Assembly: GCA_009761415.1 (NCBI GenBank)
Contig: QUOL01000003.1
Span: forward strand, 2,418,001-2,482,000
Direction: 5' to 3'
Length of the DNA: 64,000 bases
Source: Sarcomyxa edulis
Lineage: Eukaryota; Basidiomycota; Agaricomycetes; Agaricales; Mycenaceae
The notes under the pieces were generated by a model. The model made no database searches, was not told where the DNA came from, and saw only the letters and a program-made list of their open reading frames with translations. Of this stretch, positions 47,722 to 61,045 are shown piece after piece. The first letter of the stretch is position 1. Each line of letters starts with the position of its first letter. The translations under genes were made by a program, and so were the position numbers.

Positions 47722-49726
47722 TCAAACGTCAAATTTAACAATCTGTTCACCCCCGCCTCTCTCAATCTTCAATAACCGCTTAGCAACGCATCCGTACAAC
47801 ACGCGTGTTGTCCCTCCTGCACCGATTCCTCCTCCTAACTTACTCGTCAAAGCCTCCTTGACTCTACCCAGCGGCGCTGCGTAGTTAGGCGAACACGAGA
47901 GGAGGAAGAGGAGGAGGTGGGCGGTGAGTATCTGTTGGGAAGTCGGTTGATGGGGATGTGCCAGAGAAGAGGAGGATATACTGGATGTTGATGGGGAGGT
48001 GATAGATGGAGTCTGGGAAGCTAGGGTTTGGAGGTGGGCGCTGTGGAGAGAAGAGGAGAGGAGAGGAGGGTTAATATCAGAAGGAAGTAGATGGAATGGG
48101 ACGAAGAAATGAGGAAAATCTACATTGTTTCTTTTCCTCGTGGAGGTTTCTTCCCAACGGTTCCGGTCCCTGCGTCGAATGAGTTTCCGGGCATGAGGAT
48201 GTCTCCGGAGGTCTGCCAGATTTTAGCCTGTAGATATAACTCGTCGTTAGTCATTAGTCATATCCTGAAATACAATACTGTCTGGCTGTCAGGAAGTGAG
48301 TGGGAGCGACTCACGACTATCCGTTCGACCTCGGACGTGACCTTTACTCTAGTCTTTGCACTGGGAGTCTCTGTATCTGACGTACGTATCTGTGTCGGTG
48401 TTGATGGACCAGGATCTGCCGGGGACGTTGGAGAAGATGGGATGGGTATGGAGGCAGCGAGTGGGGAGGGTTCTTCGCAAGGTTTCAACGTGATAGTCGG
48501 CTCATCGTCTGGGGGCTCGTCCGTATCATCCTCCTCTTCGTCTTGCTCCACATCTTCTCCTTCATCCTCATCCTCATCCTCCTGCTCCTGCTCCTGCTCT
48601 TCTCGAGACTGGTATTGCGAAACAGCTCGAGTCCCGGTCCGTTCATACTGCGAGGAAGACAATGACCGAGTCCTCGAAGGAGGCATAGGGCTCTCGAACG
48701 ACGACATCGTCACGTCCGCCATATCCGTATCTACGTCCATCAGATTATCACTGAAACGTAGTGTGCGAAGAGCTGCAGCAGGGGTGTTCCAGAATAGCTC
48801 TTCTTCTGGGGCCGCTTTGCTTGAGGATGCGGGAGTCGTTGGATCCTTCGGAGGGACTGATTTTGAGCGTGGTTTAGGAGACGGTTTTGAGCGTGGTTTT
48901 GGAGACGGTTGTGGTTGTGGTCGTGATGATGCCACAGCTTTGGATCGAAGGACTTTGGTACGAGGCGCGTTTTGGCGATGGGCGACTGCGTCTTTCTGTT
49001 AGACTCATCAAATTTAGTGTGAGATGTGCGAGGGAGAGGAAGGATAGCGGGTTACCCGATTTTTGAGGTCAGCTATTCGAAGCTCAAGCTCCTGAACGCG
49101 ACGTTCTTCTTGATCTGCAAGGGCTTTGACAGGGGGAGCTTCTGCGTTTTGACTCTGTACTTACTCAATCATCGCAGTGTACGGTATTTGAGGGTCAACT
49201 CACTTGTTTCAATCTTTCGTCTAATGATTTGAGGTTTTCGCGTATGGAAGCGAGTTGCTCGAGTATGGCCATCGCTTGGGAGTACGCTCGGGGCATCGGT
49301 CTAATGGGTTGGCTGAGAGTGAGAGTCATCGATCAACGCGTTGTCGTCGAGAATGGGTTGTGAGACTCACTAGCGGTCGATGTACTTCAACGCAGCCTGT
49401 GCGTATACTTCTGGTTCGATCTCTTTCTCTTTCTGTTTGTTACTCGTCTCCTCTCTCCGTCTTCGCAACGGGGTGGCTCCATGAAACTCGACGCGGGTTA
49501 TCTCAGGTTCTATCAATTCCCTATCGTGATGTGGGTTGACTAGATTGAAAAGACCGAGTTCTGAAGGATCTATGTCGCGGATGAGGTCGCCTAGTGGTGC
49601 TTCTAGTAGGGCTCGCGTGAATGGTCCTGCGACTCCTGCGCTGGAACTGGCTGTTGATGAGGCTGTCGATTTTATAGACTTTGTATGGCGCGAAAGACGG
49701 TCTATCTGGTCAGCTAGAGACGACAT
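47722..49726 (-). CDS. DASH complex subunit Spc34-like kinetochore protein with long C-terminal extension
   Basis: The N-terminal 190 residues match the Spc34 pattern: a leading coiled segment MSSLADQIDRLSRHTKSIK, then AGPFTRALLEAPLGDLIRDI with DPSELGLFNLV (compare the FTNALL...LIRDTEPHE...LF signature), EPEVYAQAALKYIDRYQPI, and a coiled coil AMAILEQLASIRENLKSLDE through QEERRVQELELRIADLKN. DASH couples kinetochores to microtubule plus ends. After that come a basic Ser/Pro linker with repeated KPRSKPSPKPRSK, an acidic Glu/Asp run, and a folded-looking C-terminus (LLFLLSCSPNYAAPLGRVKE, TTRVLYGCVAKRLLKIERGG) that resembles a winged helix. Total about 530 residues, roughly twice the usual Spc34. 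Spc34 identity is a motif judgement. A 303-codon plus-strand frame over it is a shadow. Confidence 0.6.
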
Positions 49727-50570
49727 TCCTATGAGTTGAGATGAAGGGAAGTAGCAAGAGGAAGACCAAGCTGATCAGAACTGGCGCGAGCATCACAAGG
49801 CTTCATTCGAATCAGTTCATGGACACAGTCCTCTCGACTTTACTCAGATATTTCATGGATATTGCAGCAACTCGAATTCGACGCGAAGTTGTCTGACCAT
49901 TATCTGCATCACCCTAGCTTGAAATTGGTGTACAAGTGGGACGTCCCGCAAGAAACGTCGAACCTGTTCTGATATCTGGTGAGAATTTGTACCTTGTCAA
50001 TGTCAGGACGGTCTTATTCCAGTGCTGGTACCTAAAAGAAGCACTTTGATGCATAATCTCTGTATCAATGACCATATACCCCGACAACGTTGTGTCCCAG
50101 GCATACGTGTATCTTCTCCGAAATATACGTCGTTTACTATCGTGAAGTGTCTTCTTTATACAGAATCAGATGTTCTTCTCTCCGATATATCCTTGAATTG
50201 TCGCTGAGATAACACGTACAAGTAGCTGCCTATGATAGATTCATGTCATGATCAGATGATGGAAGCTAGATGCAAATCGAGCCAGGTTACTTATTTTGTT
50301 CTGCAAAACTTCCCATCTCTATATCATACCTCCAAGTCTCTCATTCTCTACTTTACTCTCTCGTCTATCCAAGATCATAGTTTCCGAGCCCCTTGACTTT
50401 GGGCTGTACGCGACTTGGATCCATCGCCACTGATACAGCGCTTATTGAACTTTATTCAGACAACGACTCGACCAGTCTCATCTCACAAACAACAACATTT
50501 CATACTGACAAACTGACTGCGTTGGAACAGAACTGACTGAAGAGGAAGAATCTTCTAGCAGTGCAGTAGG
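49727..50570. other. Divergent intergenic region, no gene seen
   Basis: Lies between the Spc34-like gene (minus) and the DOCK gene (plus). It contains a CT-rich stretch just before 50400. No coding feature recognised. Confidence 0.5.
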
Positions 50571-53500
50571 ATGACTTCAGGTCGGAAGGGCGTTTGGGAA
50601 CCTTTGCCGCTAATTGTCTATGGGAACGCCGTCCATCCTCTCACACCAACCCGCAGAGATACGAGACTATCCTACCGTACACGCCTCTCAACTGTCACCG
50701 AAGCCTCTGCGGATGAACACTTGGTCCACAGAGATGTCGTCTCGCTCGAAGTGGGAGACGAGGTCTATGCGTTCGAGAAATATACACCCAAAGGCAGGGA
50801 CGAAGCTGTCTGGTACAGAGGGTGCGTCGCGAACTGGTCTGGTAACCACGGAATTTCTGACGATTGACATATATCTCCCGCAGATATGTCGTTTGTACGA
50901 ACCGTCGACCAACGGTCACTTGGGCATTGTCCTCGGACCCATCGTCGTCTACTACCAAGCATCCCGTCAAGGCCGAGGAACCACAACAAGTCTTCATAGG
51001 CATATTCCCTGCATCCCATATATACGTGCGCGAGCAACTTGCTGATGCAGAAGGACGTCTTCCAGTCCTAGCAAACTCTCTCGATAGTGGGAGCAGCGGT
51101 GCAGCCACCCCAAATGGACATGGCCCTGCCAGTGGAGGAGACCCGTTCGCACAGTGGAACAGGGATAAACTCAGCTTGAGGGACGACTCTACTGACGACG
51201 GAACTGAGCCTTCGACAGGACAAAAATCGTCCTTCAGACTCTTACCTCCCCCAGATCAAGCCAATTCGTCCAGGGCCGGTCTACCCGTCTACGCTACAAG
51301 TCTACGTTCATCCTCACCTGCTGATTCCCAAGTCATGAAACCACTTCCCCCGCGTCCTTCGCTCAAATCGGGAGATGATACAGCCTCGGGCGCCGTCCAA
51401 CCCATCATCGACGAGATCTCATCTGCGCTTCGTGAATGGCACACCTTGATGTTCCAGTACCTCGCACGACGCGATTACAGACTCTTCCATATTGTTCGAG
51501 AGCACATTGAAGCGTTACACCTCGGGCGAAGGCAACTCCTCGCACAGACGCTCAGCGCAGAAGAAACCGTCAACATGCGACGAGACTGTGTGTCCAGACT
51601 CGTCAGCGGCAATATCGTTCAGGGATTAGACGTGATCGTAAGACAACCGACGTGGGGTGGTCTTGTTACAGTAGATGTTGAGGGAGAGATAGACCCTCGG
51701 AGTTGGGTTAGTGCCGTGCGGATGTACGCTATGCAGGTCTCTCTTGCGTACTCAAGCGCAAGCGTCTCCTATGATCCCGCAAGTGTTGCTAAACCCTTCG
51801 GTGTGAATACTGACTACAACTACATACCCGCGGGACCCCTACCCACTCCCGCTCATTCTGCCTTCCCAGACCACCCACGACATAAAAGTCAAAACCGATC
51901 TATAGGATGTCTCGGGCCTTTCGAGCCAACGAAGAACCCAACAGCCAAATTCTACCACGTCTTCCTTGACCTACGCGCGTTCGTCGCCTCCCCATGCTCC
52001 CCCGGCGAAACCGCCGAACTATTCTTCTCACTTTATAACAAAGCAGAATCACAATTCGTCACTGAGGATTTCTGCGTCGTGCTGAACCACAACGGTGTCT
52101 TGGCGCGGGACCCATCTGCTCGCATCCGGACCTTGTTCATCGATCTAGCGCTATCGGATGTTCAGGATCCACTCTACCTAGTATGTCGCATAGTCAGAAA
52201 TGGTGCATTGAAGATCGGGGCTAGTATGGGCTCTGGTGTACCACCTAGTACTGAACCCGGCAGGAGAGGATCGGACCCAGCTGTGCGAAGCGATCGGGAT
52301 CAAGGAGGCAATAATAATAACGGAGGGGGAGGAGATTTCGGCGGTGCAGGACCCGGTACCCCAAACAGCACTCGCGTCAATTTCCCCCCAGGTGATGCAC
52401 CAGCACAATCGCAATTTCGGCGACCTTTCGGTTGTGCTGTTTTGGAGCTCACCCAACTTCTTGCGAAAATGGCTGTTGAGCAGTCGGATGTGTCTGGGAC
52501 ACGGGAGCATACCATGCCGATATTTATACCCACCAACGAAGTCATCTTTTCTATGCTTCATGAGGATATCATTACCAATAATACCAAGGAGTTTGAGAAA
52601 TCGCCGAGGTAAGTCGGTATCGTCTGTCTGTTTGTGTCAATTGCTAGCTAGGAACGCTTATCCATTTTTCTTTCTATAGGGCTGAACATCTGGCCGTATC
52701 CGTCAAGATTTTCCGTGGTGATGCTGCCACCATCGTTCGAGAGAACACGTCACTATTGCAAGATACCCCACATACCCTTCGTCTTGGATTCCCAGATGTG
52801 GTCTTCCCCGGAGACGCACGCAATGAAGTTTATATCAAACTATGGAGTGGAGATTTTCCCTCATCACATAGTGGGACTGGTCGGCTAAGCGTGGCCAACT
52901 TTACCCGAGGATCAATGGGCCCGCAAGCTAACAACGTCCAAATAACAGTCGAGGTCAAAGATCAGGATGGGAGGACGGTAGAAAACGTTATAGCTCAAGG
53001 CAGCGGAGAGCCCCTCATGACGCAGTTCCACTCTATGGTCTTCCAGCGTTGTTCGCAACCTACTTTTGGCGAACTTATCAAGGTCCAACTTCCTCCCGGA
53101 GGTGTACCTCCTCAGTGGCACTTGTACTTCACGTTCCGGAATCGCACGGGGACAGGAAGGGAGCGAGGTTCCAAGGTTGATCCTATCGATCGTCCGTTCG
53201 CATTCGCTTTCCAGCCTCTTTTCCCGGATAAACGAACATTCGTCGAAGATGGCAGCCATACGCTAGTTTTATATCGTGCGGACAAGTTGGGTCAGTTGTC
53301 TCCTGAATTGTACCTCGCTTCTCCTCCGTGGCTGGCAGCTGGGCAGAAATCAGACCAATTGACCATCAATCCTGAGATGCAACGCATTGCACCGCCTCTG
53401 CGCGATACCTTGACGATTCGAACATCTCTTGCCTCGACACAGCTAACGCAGAACTCTGTGCTACTCAGTCTACTACGCTGGGAAAAGCTCGCAGATAAAG

Positions 53501-56500
53501 AACTACTCTCCACGATTCTTACAAAGTTCACGTTCGTAGGGGAAGTTGAGATTGTAAAATTCCTACGCGATATCTTCGACTCCCTTTTCGGTATATTGAT
53601 CTCGCCTAACAACCAATCGGGCGAAATGGATCACCTGGTTTTCAATGCTCTTGTCACTGTACTCGGAATTGTACAAGATCGTCGGTTCAGCAACTTCCAA
53701 CCGGTCCTGGATGTTTATATCGAGAAGCATTTCAACTGTGCCCCCGCATCATCACATATGATACATTCCCTGAATCGTCTGCTTGTCAATCCTACATCCA
53801 ATGAATTTGCGTCCCCCCTTCGCGCAGCGCTGAAAGTCTGGCATTACATCTTCAAGTTCATTGCTCGGTCCCGGGAACTGCAGAAGGCTAAAGAGGTCGG
53901 GATGGGAGGTGGTGCGACGGCTGAACATCTCGAGGCAAACTTCAAACGCGAATTACGCTCTCATCTCGCCGAAGTGACGCGAATGATGTCTACATCTTCC
54001 CCGCCCTCTATCATCGGGACTCAGACCATAGCTCTCCAACACTTCACATCAATTCTTCCAGAGCTCTCTAAAATCTTCTCCACAGTAGAGCTTGTCACCA
54101 TTGCCACTACCTTCGCTAATGCAGTGACCGCTGGCAAAGGAAAAATAATCATTTGGAAGCTTATAATGTATCTTCAGATCGTAAAGGGGTTTTTATTCGA
54201 CAATCCTCAATCTCGCCCCCTCCTCGTCGAAGCCGTTGTCATATGGATCAAACCGCATTTTGGCCGGTTCGATGAATACGCTCATACCTCATCTACAGAC
54301 TCCGACGCTGCCCGTGACCTAGCAAGGGTAAGCTGGCTGGAAAGTATACGCCTTTGCGTCACCATCATCGCTGTGATGTTGGACAAGCTACAGGAAAATT
54401 TGGTATCCCCTGCCATCGTCAATGACCGGCATCTTTTCCGTCAAGAACAGGATAACGTTGAATATTTGTTGTCGCTTCTACCCAGGTATGATAGTCCGCA
54501 CAGCGTCCTCACCCACTCCCTAACCACTTCTGTAGATTGCTAGAATCATACCGGGAGTTTTTGAGCCCCGCTTCTCGAAAAGCCATCGACCGAACCCGTC
54601 AACCCACTACTCTGAGAATCCCGCTTCCGGTCACATTCCCAGAATCCTATCCTTTTTCTCTGATTGCGGTTCTTCCTGAAGCACTCAAAACGATCCCTGG
54701 TACATCCATAGCGAGGGAAAGCGAAGCTGTTTTCTATCCAGGACTTGGGGAAACCGCCATCGTTCTACTGGTGCTCATTCTCTCGTCACCCAAGAAGCAC
54801 ATTCTCAACTTCTTGGAATCCAGCCTAGAGATAGAGGGCCGCGAGAAATTTTTCGTTCTTCTCTCGCAATTTTTCAAGGTCGCCATCTCCATACTGGAGA
54901 ACGACGCTTTCCCTAAGACTTGGCTCAATGTGAATATTCTAGCACATAAAGTCCTGGTGCGGATGATGGACCCAATAGCGACCATAATGGAGAGAGAATT
55001 CCTGCCAACCGAAGAATCCGAGGCTCAGTTTGATCCTCATTTGTGGAGGGACGCATTCTATACACTCTTGAAACTGTTATCGTCAGATCAGCTGGTCATC
55101 GAAGAATTTAGCCCACAGGTATACAATGGTCTTGTATGTTCAGAGCATTCCAGCTAATCTTTGTGTCAGAAACGCCGAGCAGTATGGCGGCTTGCTGGTG
55201 ATATACGTGGTGATGGTGCTACCATCATGTATACTCTATGGGAAGCTCTCGGCTGGGCCGGTCAAGTCTCGAGCAACAACGAGACCCTGGTTCGATATGG
55301 AGTGCGTGATTCTTGGTATCTTGTCACTCAGGTCTTCTCACAACAATCCTCTAGGGATACCAAATCTTCCTCAATTCCTTGGTCGGCCAGGTGGTAAACT
55401 TGTGCTTGAGCCACCACGACCAGCTGCGAAATAACGCTGTGCATATGCTCTACAGCATGATTGTCTCTGAATACCAGCAATCTGAACACTTCGATCAAAT
55501 CGAGAATGAGTTGGTAACTAGGCTTGATTCTCTATTCATGTCAGACAGCAAAGGCGACGATATTTCACGAGCGTTCTTCATCAGTCAGCTTCGTCATCTG
55601 TTCGATTCATCTGAAGTCGACGAACAGTTGCGGGAGCGAGTTGCGAATTTCCTTGACTCCGTCGATCTGTTTTTGGAACTGTTGCTCAGCGTACGGGCTC
55701 TGCCGGAGGGCGAAGAATACGCAGACGATCGCGTTATAGCCACGGTATGTGTCTCCTGGTGTATCTGGTCCTGTATTTTCTTGAATATAGTTTGCAGTTG
55801 CGACTGATGAACTTCATCCGTCGAATTGGGCGGGATGAGATTTACATCAAATATGTGCACCAGTTGGTCAATGTGAGCTTACATCGTTTGTCATTCTCAC
55901 ATACCCTGACAAATAGTGACAGATGCATCTTCAATCCCAAAACTATGTCGAGGCAGCGCTGACGCTAAAACTACATTCCGATCTTCACGAATGGGATCTA
56001 AATTCTTTCGTACCGCCCATGGAAGATCTTGGTCTCCCCCAGCAATCGCAATTCCACCGGAAGGAAACGTTATGCCTTCTTATCCTAGATTACTTAGGTA
56101 GGTCGTATCGCCTTGCATGCTGATTGCAGTATGACTGACCCTGCTATGGATAGGTAAAGGCAAAGCTTGGGAAAGCGCAATCGATATTTGCAAAGAGTTG
56201 GCATATCAGCATGCTGAAGTGACATTTAACTAGTAAGTCAATTCTAGGGAGTGACGTGTTGAGTATAACGAGTATTGGTCAACAGCGCCCGGCTCTCTGA
56301 GATTCTTCGACATCAGGCCGCCTTACTCGAACACATAGTAACAGACCAGCGGTATTATCCCGATTATTATAGAGTTGCGTTCTATGGAAATTTCCCTGCA
56401 GCAATACGAGACAAACGATTCATTGTGAGCTTGTTCCATGGCTCCAGATTGTATGGCATATTCAGGATTTCTTACAGTATCGAGGCTATGAATGGGAGAA

Positions 56501-57854
56501 ATTCGGAGCATTTTGTGAACGAATGCTCAACAAACATCCCGGAGCTCAGCTGCTCAAGACCACAGGAGATCCACCTGTGGACATCCGGTTTGGCAATGAC
56601 CAATATATCCAGTGTGCTGCAGTCACCCCAGAACCTAACCGAACGCACCCTATCTTTACCAACCCTGATGTACCATTGGCAGTGCGCACGTACTATGAGC
56701 ACAGGTAAGCCCTATCTGTATTTGCGTCTATACCACATTCACATTTGCCTCGAAGTGCCATCAATCTATTCAGCTACTCTCGCCCTGTCAAGAAGAATCC
56801 TCGAGACGGCACCGAGGAAACTTGGGTCGAGAAGACATACTTCACTACCGAGGAGGCGTTCCCGACCGTACTCCGTCGTTCCGAAGTTGTGGGCCTTGAG
56901 GTCATCGAAATTTCACCCTTAGAGAACGCTCTCAACGAAGTCGAACAGAAGACCAAGGAGCTTGCTACTCTCAATCTCAGATTCTCAGCTTTCGCCAGAA
57001 CACAGCAGGTCGTATCGACTAATGCTTTGGCGATGTGTTTGAACAGCGCCGTGGATGCCCCGATAAACACTGGCGTGACCTCGTATCGCCAGACTTTCTT
57101 CTCACCGGGCTACGTCGCACGCAATCCAGAACGACTCGACCTGGTTGAGAAATTGAGAAATGCCATCGACGATCAGGCCAGTATCTTTGTCATATATATC
57201 TGAAGTCTGGCGTTCTAATGACCTTTACAGGCTCGCGTCATCGACAGTTGCCTGCAGCTGCATGGGCGGATGTGTCCGCCTGAGTTTATGCCTTTCCAAG
57301 AAACTCTCGAGAAGTTCTTCCAGAAGAATTTCCGGGAGGAAATACGACGTTTGGGACTAGACAGGATGTCAGATCAGATGACAGTGTCTGGAACATCGAA
57401 ATCTCCCTACACCTCTGCACAATATCAGTCGTCAATCTACGAGCTATCCTTGAAACAGTCGACGTCCAACTCTTCAGCCAATCGCGCCCCCTACGTGATC
57501 CCGCCATTACAACTAGGCGCAGGGCCACTCTCTCCTGGATCCACGAACAGTCCGACAGAAATAACCTCTACGCAAACGCCTCTGCAGCGTCATCTCGCAC
57601 ACCTTGCTCGTCATGGTATTACTGGTGTATCGTCAGCACCGGGAGAAATTGGCGGGAGCGAGTCTCTATCAGCAGAGTCACCTCATGATTCGTTTATGAA
57701 TGTTAGTAACGGAATGCAGCCCGTGCCAGTAGCTCAACGGTCAGGAGCATCTATGACTACTTCGACCCTGGGAGGAAGCTTGAGTTCCCTCAAAGGGAGA
57801 TTTTCGCGGCTCGGGAGCCTTAATTTCGGTCGAAAAAATGGGTCTTCTTCATAA
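50571..57854 (+). CDS. DOCK-family Rac/Rho guanine nucleotide exchange factor (Dck1-like)
   Basis: Very large cytosolic GEF, about 2200 residues, likely working with an ELMO-type partner to activate a Rho GTPase in polarity and actin control. Exon 1 50571-50821, then 50884-52608, 52680 onward; all junctions keep frame. N-terminal SH3 (about 45-135): LEVGDEVYAFEKYTPKGR...WYRGYVV...GIFPASHIYV. Helical N-domain: EISSALREWHTLMFQYLARR. DHR-1/C2 (exon 3): LRLGFPDVVFPGDARNEVYI, TVEVKDQDG. Long armadillo-type helical region. C-terminal DHR-2: YRVAFYGNFPAAIRDKRFI, YRGYEWEKFGAFCERML, TYFTTEEAFPTVLRRSEVVG, RLDLVEKLRNAIDDQARVID, FQETLEKFFQKNFREEIRRL. Low-complexity tail. The intron at 57177 appears to use a GC donor. 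Confidence 0.92.
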
Positions 57855-58151
57855 CATTCCAATCTTTTTCGCTATTCATCATCGCTATATTTACGTTTAC
57901 CAGTTGTTTAATATGTCTGGACACTTGGATTTTCACTCTCTGATGTTTTTGTAGCTATTGTTTTCATTGTATGTGTGTTTGTGTGAGAGTAAAACCCAAA
58001 GGATGACGGTATAGAAGAAAAGTATACAAAAGTGTACAGTGACCTGCGACGAAAACGAATAAGGATAGGTACAGCACGAGACGATGACGGTATTGTACAA
58101 GGTGTATCAAGTCCGTGAGATATAAAAAAATCCATTCACCCAGGAAAAAGT

Positions 58152-60313
58152 CTAAAACTGGAAAGTTGAATGAAGATGGTAGTCCGAAGGGTATCCGGTG
58201 TCAACACGCTCGACCGAATGGACGATGTCCGAGTCGGCACCGATGCCTGAGATCCAACTCTCGCGGCTAGTGTCGAATTCTCGAGTGTCGCACATGTCGG
58301 GTGTGTGCGGAGCGAAGGGATGAGAAGAAGTGTCGAAGGGAGAAGAAGTGGGGTAATCGAAATAAGAAGTGAAAAGAATGTTATCGTGTGATGCGGGCCC
58401 GGGGTGTGCCAGTTGTAACGGTGAATCGCTAGGAGAGCATCCCATAGTTGTCATTTCTAAGAGCGGGGGGGTGTCTGAAAGCTCTCTTGGGAGAGACTCC
58501 ACAGACAGAGTGGGAGATGGTGCAATCAACTGATCGATGTCATATGAACAGATGTATACGCAGTAGATCGGAATAGGGGCTTACGTATTTCGAAAGAATT
58601 TTGTCCAGCGCCTGGCCAAGTAGTGCCCACTCAAACACCTTCAAATCCTTCTCGATGTTGCGAGGTTTCGGGTCGGGGAAGTTCATGATAGTCTGGAAGA
58701 AGATCTCGTAGCCTGCCTTGTGCTTCGAAACAGTTGTCGGTCGAAGGCCTTCAAGGTTACGACGTATCCTGTTCTTTTCCTCCACAGGAAAATCATCGTC
58801 AGTCAGGTGCTCCAGGAGATATATGATGTCGACAGAAGTAATGTAGCAGCATCCATTGTCTTGTCGATGGATGCAGGAGATGACGGTGTCCAGTTCGTTG
58901 TACTGTTCCTGGGATATCGCTTCACACGACAGTATGATCTTGCGTCCACCAGCATGGATTTTGTGGAAGCGGACAAGGCGTCTCCCAGAGCGACGCTCTG
59001 CCAAGGTCCAGCTATGGCACATGGTCTCGAGGGGTGTGACAAGGTCGAGGATAGGCGTCTGAGCATTGAGAAGGTCAACTGAATCCACAGCTGATTTGGC
59101 TCGTTTCAGCAATCGAGATTTTCCTCTGCGATGAGGGCGTGAATGAATAGAGGTTGAGTGATCAGAGGAAGTAGGGGATTCTGCTGGCACATTTGTGGAC
59201 GATGCCCGACTGCGCGTCACTAGCGGAGATGTGCTGATGCGAAGGGATGGCGAGCGCGTTACGCCACTAAGACGAGGACTTTGATAAATCTTTGGGGATT
59301 CGGAGCTATGCTCTAAGAAAAGAGTCAATATCTGAGACAGGGGATAGAGGAATTATTGACTCACCCATTCCTGAAGACACAAATTCCCCAAAGGTCACTG
59401 AGTCCAATATAGAACTATTCGCCAAAGCTTGAACAGTGATCTTCATCGGAGCTGTAGACGATAGTCTGTCGGGAGGAGGGAAGGCTTCAATGTGCCACCT
59501 TCCAGTGGTAGTGTTGGGGAGCAGCGACACTTTAGTCTGTACTGCTACGTCATCGACAACGAGACGAACTTGTGCCGATGAAAGGTTCTCAGAATAAAAG
59601 TCGATTCGAGCAGTGATTGGTATGCCCCTCGAGGTATCAGGATGAGTGTAAGCACGGACATGAATGAGTCCTATGGCCGAAGAAGAGATGATAGGGGAAG
59701 TCGAGTGAATATCCTCCAAAATAGGACTACTGTGTGGGTAGGTATCAGGGTAAGCAGGAGCGGTCAAGTGCGTTGTCGTGTCGTAAATATGATTGTCATG
59801 ATATATGGGAGACGATGAACCTGTCATGAGCTGCGAAAGAAATGAGTGTGGACGAAGAAAGGGGAGATGTAGAGTCAATTACAGAAGTCGTAGACGCCAT
59901 TCCAATCAATGCGTATGTATTTCGTTGGTCGACGTCGAGGCTGTCAATGCAATTGTGGAGAAAAAGAACGAACTACAGCGAATGTCAGGCAGAGAATGAG
60001 TTATTTATGAGAGAAGACGTACCTGTTGTCCGAATCTCGAATTCGGATTCGGATTCGAGACAAGAGACAGGTGGGTGACGAAAGGGGCGCGAAGGGGAGA
60101 AATGGAGGTTTGATAAGGTTGAATTGCTTTAATGGATAATTCAAACGGCTTGGAGGCGGAACGGGAGCAACGTAGAAGAGGGGTGGGTATTTTAGATCCT
60201 ATTGAGGTGAGTGCGGCTGACGGATATAAATGCAGATTGCTTGCCGCTTCCACATCAGGTTCACAAGACACAGCGGGCGAGTTGAATTCTTGGTCCGAGA
60301 CTATAGAAGTCAC
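58152..60313 (-). CDS. Medusa-like transcriptional regulator (DUF7082)
   Basis: Relative of Aspergillus MedA, a nuclear regulator of development. The confident part runs from 59827 to 58152 in three exons. Seen: GIPITARIDFYSENLSSAQV with VRLVVDDVAVQTKV (N-terminal beta domain), ILDSVTFGEFV, then the diagnostic core: RRLVRFHKIHAGGRKI, YITSVDIIYLLEHLTDDDFP, VEEKNRIRRNLEGLRPTTVS, FPDPKPRNIEKDLKVFEWAL and DKILSKY. The tail is Ser/Pro-rich and ends DYHLHSTFQF. A 102-codon open frame at 60005-60313 (MTSIVSDQEF...NPNSRFGQQ) joins in phase to LMTGSSSPIY through a roughly 190-base intron and is offered as exon 1; otherwise translation starts at 59827. The core assignment is firm, the 5' end is not. 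Confidence 0.8.
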
Positions 60314-61045
60314 CCTCTAGCCACAGGTAAAACAAAGGAAGTCGAGGAAGTGTCTGCAAAAAATTGTTCGAAGACCACGCGAAAAGGAGAATATTTGCAG
60401 TAGCCAAAAAAGGAAACTTGTCCGCTTTAGGCAACTATGTTTTCGGGGAAGATTGGTAGCCTCGTGTCTGTTGCCTCGATCACCCCGACAAAAGGAATTT
60501 CCAAATTGAAATCCACCATCGCAAATCGCAATCTGTGACGTTAATCCTTTTTGGTTCCATTGTTAATTACTGGCCAGTCTCTGGATGCATCCGGCCTTCT
60601 AGCAAGAAGTGCTCGAGGGACTCCGACGCTCCGATAGCAGGCTTCGCCAGAGGTCATACCTTCATCGTAGAACAAGCCCTAGACCCTACAGCATCTATTG
60701 GAGCCGGAATGGCCAATCAGGAGCTGTGTCAAGGAACACGACGGTGATGACTAGCCATGGCGGAGCCGCGGACTGTGTACCACGCAAAGAGGTCATACGA
60801 GCGAATTGCGAATACGGAAACTTGAAGGCTAACCTAAACACAAAAGTGTGACACAGGTCGTGCCCGATTTACGCCTGCCCACTCCTTTGGGCTACAAAAT
60901 ATGCAATATCTGCTGTAACAGGTAGATAAGATCGGAGATCAGCGATCCCCGAGCGATTCATTGTCTGCAGGCAAAGAATCAAAATATGATTTTCTGGATT
61001 GTACCTGCGGAGACTTGTGGCGCCCACCCAACCCCCCACCCAAGC
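60314..61045. other. Intergenic, no gene seen
   Basis: Between the Medusa-like gene and the 3' end of MED27; short open frames only. Confidence 0.5.

Noticed and set aside
48091..49002. 303-codon plus-strand open frame
   Set aside because: Antisense shadow of the Spc34-like gene; Ser/Cys runs come from its acidic and basic repeats.
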